Below, in pieces: positions 1 to 8,198 of a DNA stretch of 43,574 bases. Made by a program: the position numbers and the translations under genes. Source of the DNA: a virus; IMG/VR virus record IMGVR_UViG_3300037503_000007, positions 1-43,574 of that record; one strand, written 5' to 3'. Numbering within the stretch: the stretch's first letter is position 1; every line of letters begins with the position of its first letter. Under the pieces are notes generated by a model. That model saw only the letters and a program-made list of their open reading frames with translations. It was not told the origin of the DNA and did not search any database.

Positions 1-223
1 CCGGCCGGACGGTCTCAAGGGGCGCGCCTTGCACCTGGTCAACCCAGGTCTCGTGGTGCGGGACGTACCCTAGGGCCGCCTCGTTGACGCGCGCGGCCTC
101 GGCGATCTGCTCCCGGGCGAAGGCCGCGAGGTTCGCGCTCCTCACCTCGTCGGAAAGCTCCTCCGAGAGGATCAGGGCAATGTCGCGATCGAACGGCTCG
201 ATCCGGGAAACGGCGCCGGCCAT
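1..223 (-). CDS. HK97 gp10-like neck/minor tail protein, N-terminal part (continues at 43574)
   Basis: This is the first 74 codons of a gene that starts with ATG at 223 and runs off the left edge. Its start overlaps the stop of the head-closure gene as TGATG, so the two are translationally coupled. Joining base 1 to base 43574 continues the same frame without a stop into 43132..43574 and gives a 221-residue protein. The N-terminus is charged and helical (MAGAVSRIEPFDRDIA), as in phage proteins placed between head closure and tail terminator, which usually are HK97 gp10-like neck/tail-completion proteins. Family assignment rests mainly on position and on the C-terminal half. The split is produced by where the window was opened, not by mutation. 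Confidence 0.75.
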   Translation of the reverse strand, partial: MAGAVSRIEPFDRDIALILSEELSDEVRSANLAAFAREQIAEAARVNEAALGYVPHHETWVDQVQGAPLETVRP

Positions 224-858
224 CAGCCGCGGCCGACGATCTCGTAGGCGATCAGGTCGCCGGCGAGGCGATGCGTGTTGTCGTCAACCGTCTCGACCAT
301 GAGCGGCCCGCCCCGGACCACCACCTGGTCGGCGCCGCTCGCCGGCGCCGGCCATCCGGCCGCGGCGACGTCGGCCGCGAGCACGAGCACGGTTCGATCG
401 CCCACGTGCATGCCGGCATCCGCCTCCACAGGGCGGTAGCCGGTCACGCGGGCCCGCACGGGCGCGTCGGGAAGCCCGCCGGCGATCCGGCGCAGGATCA
501 CGGTCTCGCCGTCCTGGGCGAACAGGCGGGCAATGAGAGCGGGATCGGGGATCGCCTGCACGGCCAACGTCAGGGCGGTGCTGCGCCGATCGCGCCCGGC
601 CGAGCGAACCTCGAAGTCCTGCCCGTCGACCCGGACCCGATCGCCCGTCGTGATGCCGCGGGACCAGGGGTTATCGCGAAGGGTGATCTCCCCGGCCGCG
701 AGGTCGAAAGTGAGGTCCGCGAGGCGCGCCTCGACGGGCGTTGTCGCCCGATAGGCCGCCCAGACGGCGGCGCCGAGGTCCGCGAACGCGGTGAGCGTCC
801 CGCCGGCGACGCCGCGGCGCCGGAACTGCGCACGCCGATCGAGCGCCCCGGGGTTCAT
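223..858 (-). CDS. Head-closure / head-tail joining protein, extended
   Basis: This 211-residue protein has the N-terminal signature of SPP1 gp16/HK97-type head-tail joining proteins: it opens MNPGALDRRAQFRR, then has a beta-rich body with GDRVRVDGQDFEV near residues 73-85. It would close the connector after packaging and offer a docking face for the tail. The usual family length is about 105-120 residues; here roughly 100 more residues follow from about residue 110, again beta-rich, ending in a VETVDDNTHRLAG segment. The extra half could be a second copy of a similar fold or a fused adaptor. The start ATG overlaps the upstream connector stop (TGATG). The neighbours (connector upstream, gp10-like downstream) fit this role well. 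Confidence 0.8.
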   Translation of the reverse strand: MNPGALDRRAQFRRRGVAGGTLTAFADLGAAVWAAYRATTPVEARLADLTFDLAAGEITLRDNPWSRGITTGDRVRVDGQDFEVRSAGRDRRSTALTLAVQAIPDPALIARLFAQDGETVILRRIAGGLPDAPVRARVTGYRPVEADAGMHVGDRTVLVLAADVAAAGWPAPASGADQVVVRGGPLMVETVDDNTHRLAGDLIAYEIVGRG

Positions 859-1445
859 CAGAAGCTCTGCAAGCGGTGGAGGGCGAGCAGGCGATCGACG
901 GTCGGATTCGTGACCTGCTTCGCGTCGATCGTCGCGTCACGGTTCTCGAAAAGGTCGGTCGCGAGGATGCGGATGGCCGACAGGATCGCCGGCGGGACGT
1001 CGGCGGCCGTGTCGCCGTAACCGGCCGTGTAGGTGATGCGCCACGCGCTCTCGATCGCGTCGGCGCGGGGCCATCCTCCGGTCCCGGCCTTTTTGACCAC
1101 CACGGCGCGGCGGGCATTGATCGGCTGCACGATGTAGTCGGCCGCCGGCACGACGGTCCATTCCCCGTCGACCAGGTGCGCAACCTCGGTCACCTCCTGC
1201 ACGGGCCCGAGGTCGATCAGGAAGCGCGCGCGTTCGGGCCGATCGACATAGAGGGTCCACTCCTGGGTGAGGAGCACGCGGTTGAGGCGGCCGGCACGGC
1301 CGTTCACCTCGTCCACGGCGCCGGCAAGCGCCGCCTCGCGAAGGACGTCCTCCTCCGTGTCGGTAGGGTCGACCTTCAGGTGGGCCTTGAAATCGGCCAG
1401 GGTGACCGGGAGCGCCGGCGTCGTCGCCGGGACGTAGGCCGTCAC
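858..1445 (-). CDS. Phage gp6-like head-tail connector (adaptor)
   Basis: This 195-residue adaptor protein should sit below the portal. It has the gp6/gp15-type pattern: an N-terminal VTLADFKAHLKVD segment, followed by DEDVLREAALAGAVDEVNGRAG-like helices near residues 30-55 and a conserved C-terminal PPAILSAIRILATDLFENRD helix near residues 155-175. These features are characteristic of the phage gp6-like head-tail connector and DUF-related families. Translation starts at GTG 1445, which overlaps the stop of the preceding gene (GTGA). The order capsid, small protein, connector, closure protein is the standard HK97-type morphogenesis order. No oddities are visible. Confidence 0.85.
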   Translation of the reverse strand: MTAYVPATTPALPVTLADFKAHLKVDPTDTEEDVLREAALAGAVDEVNGRAGRLNRVLLTQEWTLYVDRPERARFLIDLGPVQEVTEVAHLVDGEWTVVPAADYIVQPINARRAVVVKKAGTGGWPRADAIESAWRITYTAGYGDTAADVPPAILSAIRILATDLFENRDATIDAKQVTNPTVDRLLALHRLQSF

Positions 1446-1921
1446 TGGGCCCGGCCCTTAGCGGGCTTCCCGGGGCCCGTGGGGGCCGCCGGGGCCGGGG
1501 CCTGGCGCTCGGGTGCCGCCGGGGCGTCCGCCGGCGCCGGGGCCGCCGCGGCGGCTTCCATGGCGGCGATCCGCTCCTCGAGCGCGGCGAGCTCGCGCGC
1601 GCGCGTGGCCCCTTCGGCGATCTGGCGCTCGAGGAAGCCGACGCGACGGGTCATGTCCACGAAGGCGCGCCGGATCATCTCCAAGAGCGCCGCCGGCGGC
1701 GAGGTGAGGACGTCGGGGATGCCGTCGCCGTCCTCGTCGGGATGCGCCGCCACGGCCGCGGCGTATTCCTCCTCGGTCGCCTCCTCGGCCCACCCCTTCC
1801 CGATCGCGACGTCCGCGAGGTGGCCGGAAACCGGCATGCCGGGGGTGAAGCGCACGGGGAAGGCGGACCCGTCCGGGGCGCCGTCGAATTGCTCGCGGGC
1901 GATGGCTTTGGTCTGGGACAC
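1442..1921 (-). CDS. Small coiled-coil protein between capsid and connector, unknown function
   Basis: The gene encodes 159 residues. I chose GTG at 1921 because GAAAGG lies just upstream and the frame before it has an unlikely, basic, proline-rich composition. The N-terminal third (VSQTKAIAREQFDG) looks folded and contains an acidic DEDGDGIPDV stretch that resembles a calcium-binding loop. It is followed by a helical segment with coiled-coil character (about residues 85-125) and an Ala/Pro/Gly tail. Many HK97-type phages carry a gene of this size here, sometimes a head decoration or fibre protein, but no specific family is recognised. It is preceded by a GC-rich hairpin with a short T-run that may lower its expression relative to the capsid gene. 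Confidence 0.7.
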   Translation of the reverse strand: MSQTKAIAREQFDGAPDGSAFPVRFTPGMPVSGHLADVAIGKGWAEEATEEEYAAAVAAHPDEDGDGIPDVLTSPPAALLEMIRRAFVDMTRRVGFLERQIAEGATRARELAALEERIAAMEAAAAAPAPADAPAAPERQAPAPAAPTGPGKPAKGRAQ

Positions 1922-1949
1922 GGGGGGACCTTTCGGGCGTCGAAAAGCG

Positions 1950-1976
1950 GCCGGCCCGGGGGGTGCCCGGGCCGGC
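1950..1976 (-). terminator. Hairpin after the capsid gene, partial terminator
   Basis: This perfect 11-bp inverted repeat (1950-1960 with 1966-1976) has a 5-base loop. Read on the minus strand it is followed by CGCTTTTCG. It lies about 180 bases downstream of the capsid stop and just before the ribosome binding site of the next late gene. A leaky terminator here would let capsid mRNA exceed that of the downstream connector genes. The T-run is short, so termination is probably incomplete. Confidence 0.55.
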
Positions 1977-2118
1977 GAGGGTCGAAGTCGGGGGAGTGCC
2001 GTTTTTTGGGGCCGCCCGGGCGCCACGGCGGGGCGCTAGGGGGGTCGCCGGCCGGCCCGGTGTGCAGGGGCGCACCGGCCCGGCGGGCCGCGTAGGGCCT
2101 TCCTAGGGCCTTTTCGGC

Positions 2119-2140
2119 GGGGGCGGGGTTAGCCGCCCCC
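2119..2140 (-). other. GC hairpin just after the capsid stop codon
   Basis: An 8-bp perfect stem (2119-2126 with 2133-2140) and a 6-base loop begin 15 bases after the capsid TAG. No T-run follows on the minus strand, so it is more likely to protect the 3' end of a processed capsid mRNA than to terminate transcription. Together with the hairpin at 1950 it accounts for most of the 234-base gap between the capsid gene and the next gene. Confidence 0.4.
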
Positions 2141-2155
2141 GGCCGGGGTCGGGGC

Positions 2156-3472
2156 CTACGCCGGCGCCGCGACCTTGTGGTAGCGCAGGGCCTCGGGGTT
2201 CGCGACGCCGCCGCCAACCCGCTTCGTGGTGTAGAATTCCACGTTCGGCTTCGCGGAGTAGGGGTCGCGCAGCAGCCGGACGCCCATGCGGTCCACGATC
2301 AGGTAGCCCTGGCGGAAGTCGCCGAACATGATCGGGATGGCGTTCGGGGCGACGTCGGGCATGCCCGGCATCTCCGACACGGGGAAGCTGAGGAGCGTCG
2401 CCGGCTGGCCGGCTTCGAGACCCGGGCGCCAGAGGTACTGCCCGTCGGCGTCCTTGATCTTGCGGACCTTGCCCTGCGTCTTCCGGTTCATCACGAAACG
2501 GGCGTTCCCGGTGAACTCGGACGGCAGGTCGTACACGAGGTCGATCAGGCCATCCTCGGTGATCTTGTCGGCGTCGCCGCTGATGACGGTCGGGATCGCG
2601 CCCATGGGGTGCGAGTTGCCGGCCGTGTACTGCAGCACGCCCCGCGGCTTGTTGGTGCCGTCGCCGTTGATGAAGGCCGCGCCCTCCTGCTTGGAGAATT
2701 CGAGCTCCACCTCGTTCGCGAGCCACTGCGCGATGTCGATCAGGGAGTCGTCCAGGATCGTCTGCGACGCGACGGGCTTGGCGTAGATCTCGCCCACGGT
2801 GAACGTGTGCTCGGCGAGCTGCGCGTTGCCGGTCTGGTTGCGGGCCCCCTGCTCGCCGACCCACCCCGACGCGGTGTTGCGGTCGTTGTAGAGCTTCTTG
2901 AAGGCGCCGACGCCGATCTGAAGGACTTGGCAGATCGCCCGCATCTGCGAGACGATCTTGAGGCGATCGGTGATGGTGCGGTCCCACTCGATCGGGGCGG
3001 TGTAGCCGCCGTCCGCGGGGGTGCCGACCGTCATGGCGGCGAAGATGCCGCCCTTCTTGATCGCCGCCTCCACCTCGGCCTTGTCGACCGTGCCGCGGAA
3101 GTAGCCGGCGAACACCTTGGCGTAGTTCCGCTCGTCGGCCGACACGCCGTCGCCGCCGGCGCCGGTGCCGCCGAGGGACATGGCCGCGGCCTTAGCCGTC
3201 AGCTCGTCGATCGCGGCCTGCAAGGTGCCGATCTGGTCATTGATGCGGTCGACCTTCTCGGCCTGAACGACGTCCTTGCGGAGCGCCTCGACGTCGGCCT
3301 TGTGCTCGCTCTTGAACGCCTCGAAGGCCTGGTTGAGCTGGGCGAACAGGGCGGCCGGGTTCGAGCCGTCCGCGCGCGGGAAGGACACGAGGCCGCGGGG
3401 AACGGCGGCCACGGGGGAAAGGGCGGTCGCGGCGACGAGGCCGGCCGCCAGCAGGTTGCTGGTGCGGTTCAT
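2156..3472 (-). CDS. Major capsid protein, HK97 fold
   Basis: The 438-residue shell protein has an HK97-type architecture. Residues 1 to about 125 form a helical, charged delta/scaffold region (FAQLNQAFEAFKSEHKADVE, then KDVVQAEKVDRINDQIG) that the upstream protease is expected to remove. From about residue 140 the mature domain begins. It contains the typical phage capsid stretch PADGGYTAPIEWDRTI, the TLDDSLIDIAQWLANEVE-like E-loop/spine region and FINGDGTNKPRGVL (about residues 265-278), a strong family hallmark. The C-terminus has the usual FGDFRQGYLIVDR segment. It starts at ATG 3472, seven bases after the protease stop. The first 25 residues are unusually hydrophobic and look like a signal peptide, but this is probably just part of the removed region. 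Confidence 0.95.
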   Translation of the reverse strand: MNRTSNLLAAGLVAATALSPVAAVPRGLVSFPRADGSNPAALFAQLNQAFEAFKSEHKADVEALRKDVVQAEKVDRINDQIGTLQAAIDELTAKAAAMSLGGTGAGGDGVSADERNYAKVFAGYFRGTVDKAEVEAAIKKGGIFAAMTVGTPADGGYTAPIEWDRTITDRLKIVSQMRAICQVLQIGVGAFKKLYNDRNTASGWVGEQGARNQTGNAQLAEHTFTVGEIYAKPVASQTILDDSLIDIAQWLANEVELEFSKQEGAAFINGDGTNKPRGVLQYTAGNSHPMGAIPTVISGDADKITEDGLIDLVYDLPSEFTGNARFVMNRKTQGKVRKIKDADGQYLWRPGLEAGQPATLLSFPVSEMPGMPDVAPNAIPIMFGDFRQGYLIVDRMGVRLLRDPYSAKPNVEFYTTKRVGGGVANPEALRYHKVAAPA

Positions 3473-3478
3473 GGGGTC

Positions 3479-4369
3479 CTATCGGGATTTCAGGATGGCG
3501 AGCGTGCGGAGCATCTCGCCGAACACGGGATCGCCAGCGTCGTGCGTGGCAGCGGGGGTGATGGCGGCAGCGCCCGGCGTGCCGCCCTTCAAGCTCGCGA
3601 GGAGGCGCCGGCGCTGCGCGCGCGGCACGTTCTGGCGGGCAAGGGCTGAATCGATTTGGCGGACGGCCTTGATGGCGTTCCCGGCCGCCGCGGCCTTCGG
3701 GTCCTCGGTGACGAGTTCGGGCGCGAGCAATTCGTCCGCGAGTCCCGCCTCGATCGCCGCCGACCCGTTGAACCAGGTCTCGGCGTCCATCCACTTTGCC
3801 GCCTTGGCGACGGTCGTCTCCCCTTGGCTGGCGTAGATTTCCGCCATGGCCAGGTCGAAGGGTTCGAGGGTCTCGGCCGCGGCCCGGAGATCGTGGCGGT
3901 TTCCGACCGCCACGCCCCAGGCGTTGTGGATCATCAGGAAGCCGGCTTGCGGGACCGCGATCGTGTCGCCGGCCATGGCGATCACCGACGCCGCCGACGC
4001 CGCAAGGCCCATCACCTTCACGGCGACGGGGGCCTTGTGCATCCGAAGCAGGTTGTAGATCGTCAGGCCCTCGAAAAAGGACCCGCCCGGCGAATTGATC
4101 AGCACCTCGACGGGCTGGTCGGCGCCGATCGCCGCGAGCTGTGCCGAGACGCGCTTCGAGGTCACCCCGCCGCCGGTCCAGGGGTCCTCCCCGATCGGCT
4201 CGTACATGGTGATGACGTTCGCGCCCGGGTCGGCCGCGGCGCGCACGCCGGCGTTCCACCGTTCGAGGGCGTCCGGGCGGAGGTCGAATTCGATCCCCTT
4301 CTCGTCCCCGTCCGCACGGATCGCGAGGGCCTGGGGCGGGGTGATCGCGGGAAGGTCGCGGAGGCTCAT
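3479..4369 (-). CDS. Prohead maturation protease, ClpP (S14) type
   Basis: This 296-residue serine protease matures the prohead by cutting the capsid delta domain. ClpP hallmarks are visible in order: INSPGGSFFEGLTIYN (about residue 90), the nucleophile serine in GLAASAASVIAMAG (about 125), and the catalytic histidine in MIHNAWG (about 147). A later aspartate in the WFNGSAAIEAGLAD region (about 195-210) would complete the triad. The last 80 residues are Ala-rich and probably disordered or scaffold-like. Its ATG overlaps the portal stop by four bases (ATGA), and the capsid gene follows immediately, the usual portal-protease-capsid order. All catalytic residues appear intact. Confidence 0.95.
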   Translation of the reverse strand: MSLRDLPAITPPQALAIRADGDEKGIEFDLRPDALERWNAGVRAAADPGANVITMYEPIGEDPWTGGGVTSKRVSAQLAAIGADQPVEVLINSPGGSFFEGLTIYNLLRMHKAPVAVKVMGLAASAASVIAMAGDTIAVPQAGFLMIHNAWGVAVGNRHDLRAAAETLEPFDLAMAEIYASQGETTVAKAAKWMDAETWFNGSAAIEAGLADELLAPELVTEDPKAAAAGNAIKAVRQIDSALARQNVPRAQRRRLLASLKGGTPGAAAITPAATHDAGDPVFGEMLRTLAILKSR

Positions 4370-5703
4370 GCGGCTTCGTCCATCTGCCGTTCGCGCGCGC
4401 GCCGGCCGCGGGCGCGCTGCTTCCGCGAGCTACGTCCGGCGTCGGTGTTCGCGACGGTGTTGAGGGGGGTGTGGTACTCGTCGCCGCCCGGCCGGGGCGG
4501 CATGTCTTCGAGTTCGCGGATGTCGTTCGAGGAGGCGGCGCCGACGTTCCACAGGACCGTGTAGAACTCGCCGCGGTCGCTCACGGCGCCCCGAAGCAGG
4601 GCGTTCCGGTTGAACCAGGCGTAAACGTCCTCGTCATTGGCCGCGGTGAGGAGGTCGCGGGCAATCGCCTCTTCCCAGGTCACCAGCCAATCGTTGAGGG
4701 TGTAAACCGTGAAGCCGATCGACTGCTGCTCGATCCCCGTGCCCCACGACGTCGACTTGGCGGTGTCGCCGATCATGTGCGGCGGCACCCCATAGAACAT
4801 GGCGATGTCGGTCCGCTGGAAAGACCGAGTCTCGAGGAACTGGCTATCGGCGGCCGTCATGCCGATTTTCTCGGCCGACATGCCTTCCTCGAGGAGCATC
4901 CACTTTTGCGCGTTCTCGGCGCCGGCGTGGCGGGCTTCCAAGCTCTCCTTAAGGTGGGTCCGGGCTTCCTCGCTGATCTTGTTGGGGTGCTTCACCACCC
5001 CGCCCACGAGGTTGCCGTGCTTGAACAGGCGGGCGCCGGCTTCCTCGGTCCGCAGCGCGAGGCCGATGGTCTCGCGCATGTAGGTGATGACGGAAAGACC
5101 CGTCACGCCGTCGAGGGTGAGCCCGCGGAGGTGGAGGACGTCCTTCTGGCCGAAGGTGACCGTCCCGCCGTCCGGCCGCTGATAGGTGTATTCGAGCGTC
5201 AGGTCCGCGAGCTGCCGGACGGAGACGCGATCGGGGTGCATGGGCAGGAGCGCCACGACACGCCCCATGGACGTCGCCTTGAGGGCGTAGGCGTTGCCCC
5301 GGAGAAGCAGGTGGGCCTGCATCATCCGGCGGAACTCGTTTGGCGTCTGCCAATGGTTCGGGCGCCGGGTGAGGAGCTTGCGCAGGGGGTGGCCGGCCGC
5401 GGCCACGCGGGTCCGCTCGTCCACCCGCTTTTTCAGGTCGAGAGGAAGGGTCGCGACCGCCCCGGCGATCAGATTGATGCACCTCCACGCGGCGGCCACG
5501 CGAAGGGCGCTGTCGGGCGTGACGACGGCGCCGCTCGCAGTCGTGTGGCCGCCCCGCAGGAACTCGGCCACGGCCGGGTCCGTCAGGTCTTTGACCACCA
5601 CGCCTTCGGGCGCCGAGGCGCGCGGGGCCGTTCCCGGTACGGCCGCGGCCGAGCCAGGTCCGGCCGGCGATCGCAAGGGGATCGCCGGGATGCCATGTGA
5701 CAT
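4366..5703 (-). CDS. Portal protein, HK97 family
   Basis: The 445-residue protein forms the dodecameric portal ring at the packaging vertex. It shows the HK97 portal pattern: SALRVAAAWRCINLIAGAVA (about residues 70-90), LLLRGNAYALK (about 135-145), LRGLTLDGVTGLSVI (about 195-210), and the C-terminal signature DIAMFYGVPPHMIGD...STSWGTGIEQQSIGF (about 305-335). ATG at 5703 was chosen because GAGG sits six bases upstream and it follows the TerL stop by seven bases; the longer upstream frame overlaps TerL. The final 40 residues are rich in Arg and Lys. Length and order (TerL-portal-protease) are normal. Confidence 0.93.
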   Translation of the reverse strand: MSHGIPAIPLRSPAGPGSAAAVPGTAPRASAPEGVVVKDLTDPAVAEFLRGGHTTASGAVVTPDSALRVAAAWRCINLIAGAVATLPLDLKKRVDERTRVAAAGHPLRKLLTRRPNHWQTPNEFRRMMQAHLLLRGNAYALKATSMGRVVALLPMHPDRVSVRQLADLTLEYTYQRPDGGTVTFGQKDVLHLRGLTLDGVTGLSVITYMRETIGLALRTEEAGARLFKHGNLVGGVVKHPNKISEEARTHLKESLEARHAGAENAQKWMLLEEGMSAEKIGMTAADSQFLETRSFQRTDIAMFYGVPPHMIGDTAKSTSWGTGIEQQSIGFTVYTLNDWLVTWEEAIARDLLTAANDEDVYAWFNRNALLRGAVSDRGEFYTVLWNVGAASSNDIRELEDMPPRPGGDEYHTPLNTVANTDAGRSSRKQRARGRRARERQMDEAA

Positions 5704-5710
5704 TGCGGCC

Positions 5711-7624
5711 TCAGAGGAAGAGGATGCCGCGCTTCTCGTACACAGAGGTCGGATCGACCTTTGCGCTTTGAGTTGCGGCGCCGACCGCCATGGCGAGCGC
5801 CACGACGGCATCGATACGGTTCACGGCCTTGCGCTTCTCGAACCACCGATTGTCGAAGGGGTCGGGGACGGTCACGGCCGACATGCAGGCCGACACGAGG
5901 ACCGGGTTGCGCCGTAGCCGGATGCGCTTTTCAAGGATCAGTTGCTCAAGCTCGCGGACCGACCCGGGCATCCAAAGGCCCTGCGGCGCCTCGCGGCCTT
6001 CGCGCTTTGCGGTCTCACGCTGCTCGTCGGTGACCTGGGCCCGACGTCGACCACCCTGCGGGTGCTCCACGAAATTGACCGACAGTCCGAGGGCCGCGCA
6101 TTCCTCCTCGAACGCGCGGAAGGTGTGGCGATCGAACGCCGCCGTCCCGATCTCGAAGCCGGCCGCGATCTCCGCGAGGCGGGCCGCCACAAAGTCGAGT
6201 CGGATCAGCTTGCCCGGCGGCGCATGCAGGAAGCCGTCGCGGTGCCACTCGACATAGCTCGCCTTGTCGCGCAGCGCGCGGGCTTCGAGCGTGTCGCCGG
6301 GGGACCACGCCTCGATCCAGGCGTCAAAGGTCGGCGCCGTCACGATCGACGTCGACCCGTCCTTGTTCGGCCGCTCGATCTCCGTGGTGCCGGTCTGCAC
6401 CACGAAGGCCATCGCGGTCATGTCCTTCGAGGCGGACAGGTCGATCCCGACGCTCACGCCCTTGTCGGCGTGCTCCACCTCCGGATCGAATTCGGCGAGC
6501 ACCTCTTCAAGCGCGTCGCGGCTCAACCAGGCTTCGTCGGCGTCGGTCCAGACGCAAAAGTGAAGGCGAAGGATGCCGTTGAGCTTGCCCGGGATCTGGC
6601 TGGCCTGGTGCACCACCTCGGCCAAGTATTCCTCGGTAATCGTCACCCCGAGGAGCGGGTTTGCTTTGATCCAGCACGACGGGTCTTTAAGCGGGTTGTC
6701 TTTGCGATCGAGGGCGCAGACGAATGAGAATGTGGCGTCGTCGATCACCTCGCCGACAAAGGTAAAGTCGGCATCCGGCGTCTTGGTGCCGGCGGCGACG
6801 TTGACCGCGTGCTGGTGCTCCATCCAGCAGACCGAATTCCGGTCGGTGCCGGAGTTCGTAATCATGATGAGGAGGGGTTGCCGGCGGAACTTGAAGCCCC
6901 GTTCCAACATCTCGATCACGCGCCCGTCCGGATGCTCGTGCACCTCGTCGCAAAGGGCCGTACTCGGCCGCGGGCCCGACGACGCGCCCTCCTTCGAGAT
7001 CGGTCGGAAGAAAGACCCGGTTTTGTGGTCCGCGAGATTCCAGACCGGATTGCCGCCCGACTTGGTGACGCGCTTGCTGATCGCCGGCGACTGGTCGACC
7101 ATCGCCACGGCGTCCCGGAAAAGGACCATGGCCTGGGCCTTGTCCTTCCCCGCGGCGTACACCTCGGCCCGGGCCTCGCCGTCCGCGAGCATGCAATACA
7201 TGCCCGTGCCGCCGGCCCACGGCGACTTGCCGTTGCCCTTGCCCTCCTCGATGTAGGCGCGGCGGAACCGGCGGGTGCCGTCCGCGCGCTTCCACCCGAA
7301 AAGCGAGCCCGTCTTGAACGCCTGCGACGGGGCGAGCTTGAAGGGTATCCCCTCGAACTGCCCGCCGTTGAGGCGAAGGACGTCGGGGAAGAAATTGATC
7401 GCCCGGAGCGCGGCGTCGAGGTCCCAGGACAAGCCGCGCTTCGGCCCCTCCTCCAAGTCGAGGAGGTGGCGCCGGCATGCGTTCCGCACGTGCGGTCCGG
7501 CGATCACCAGCCCGGCGGTGACGGCCTGGGCCCATGACGTGACCGGATCGTGCCTAGAAGTATTTTGCGGCGGGGTCCGCGGTGTCGTCGCCCGGCGGCT
7601 CGGCGCTAATCCGGCTGCGGGCAC
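5711..7624 (-). CDS. terL: Terminase large subunit (terminase_1, HK97-like)
   Basis: This is the ATPase/nuclease motor that packages DNA. The N-terminal ATPase has a Walker A-type EEGKGNGKS (about residues 126-134) and a Walker B-type ALCDEVHEHPDGR (about 205-220). The C-terminal RNase H-like nuclease begins near VSVGIDLSASKDMTA (first acidic residue) and ends near NRIDAVVALAMAVG (last acidic residue). The start is uncertain: conserved sequence (DPVTSWAQAV) begins immediately after the TerS stop, and the only in-frame start covering it is GTG at 7624, 71 bases inside TerS, with no clear ribosome binding site. A later GTG (about 7506) would cut into the conserved region. Length (637 residues from 7624) is slightly long for the family. 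Confidence 0.93.
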   Translation of the reverse strand: MPAAGLAPSRRATTPRTPPQNTSRHDPVTSWAQAVTAGLVIAGPHVRNACRRHLLDLEEGPKRGLSWDLDAALRAINFFPDVLRLNGGQFEGIPFKLAPSQAFKTGSLFGWKRADGTRRFRRAYIEEGKGNGKSPWAGGTGMYCMLADGEARAEVYAAGKDKAQAMVLFRDAVAMVDQSPAISKRVTKSGGNPVWNLADHKTGSFFRPISKEGASSGPRPSTALCDEVHEHPDGRVIEMLERGFKFRRQPLLIMITNSGTDRNSVCWMEHQHAVNVAAGTKTPDADFTFVGEVIDDATFSFVCALDRKDNPLKDPSCWIKANPLLGVTITEEYLAEVVHQASQIPGKLNGILRLHFCVWTDADEAWLSRDALEEVLAEFDPEVEHADKGVSVGIDLSASKDMTAMAFVVQTGTTEIERPNKDGSTSIVTAPTFDAWIEAWSPGDTLEARALRDKASYVEWHRDGFLHAPPGKLIRLDFVAARLAEIAAGFEIGTAAFDRHTFRAFEEECAALGLSVNFVEHPQGGRRRAQVTDEQRETAKREGREAPQGLWMPGSVRELEQLILEKRIRLRRNPVLVSACMSAVTVPDPFDNRWFEKRKAVNRIDAVVALAMAVGAATQSAKVDPTSVYEKRGILFL

Positions 7625-8036
7625 TCGGCGTCATCCCAAATTCGGCGGCATAGCGAACCATGTCGGCCATCGCCTTGTTGGCGGTGCCGACGAGGGGGTT
7701 CTGAACCGCGTTGCCGTTGGAGGTTTTGACCATCAGCCCGCCCGTGATCGGGTCGAGAGCGGCCATCTTGGCGATTGCCCGCTCGGCCTGGGCCCATCGG
7801 CCGTAGGCCATGCAGTACGAGGCGAGCGCAGCGCGATCGATGCGGGTGAGAAGCCCGGCCCGGTAAAGGTCGGCCGACACCCGGACCCACTCGGCCCGGG
7901 CAAATCCGTTCAGCTCGTCCGGGGCCTCCGGAAGGGCGGCCTCGATCTTCGCTTCCTGATCGTTCAAAGGCCGCTTGCCGGGGTTGCCGGCGACGGCTTT
8001 CATGCCTGTCGGCGTCGGCTTCCGGCCGCGCGTCAT
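7554..8036 (-). CDS. terS: Terminase small subunit, P27 family
   Basis: The 160-residue DNA-recognition subunit of the packaging enzyme belongs to the P27 family: it opens with the basic MTRGRKPTPTGMKAVAGNPGKRPLN motif region and contains the ALASYCMAYGRWAQAE helix near residues 75-90 and NPLVGTANKAMADMVRYAAEFGMTPSARSR near 115-145, all typical. It is the first gene of the leftward late transcript and its 3' end overlaps TerL. P27-type small subunits commonly accompany HNH nucleases in cos-type phages, and an HNH gene is indeed nearby (10684..11076). This hints at, but does not prove, cos packaging. Confidence 0.93.
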   Translation of the reverse strand: MTRGRKPTPTGMKAVAGNPGKRPLNDQEAKIEAALPEAPDELNGFARAEWVRVSADLYRAGLLTRIDRAALASYCMAYGRWAQAERAIAKMAALDPITGGLMVKTSNGNAVQNPLVGTANKAMADMVRYAAEFGMTPSARSRISAEPPGDDTADPAAKYF

Positions 8037-8198
8037 TGGTCTATTCCCCCGGTTAGTCTGCCGATCACCTTCCGGCCGGAAAGACGTTCTCCTGTGGCTG
8101 CTTGTCCCAGGCCCGAAAACCTACTGTCTCTTGGTCCGAATCTCCGCCTCAGTACCTTCACCGGACGCGAGAGAGCACCGGGTCACGAGGGAAGCGAA
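8037..8198. promoter_or_regulatory. Divergent intergenic region between TerS and the H1-like gene
   Basis: These 162 bases separate the leftward late genes from a rightward two-gene operon and must hold promoters for both. A perfect 12-bp palindrome (TTCCGGCCGGAA, 8070-8081) is a candidate operator. No convincing -35/-10 pair could be picked by eye. GAGG at 8187-8190 is the ribosome binding site for the rightward gene. A cos or pac site could also lie here, next to the terminase genes. Confidence 0.45.
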
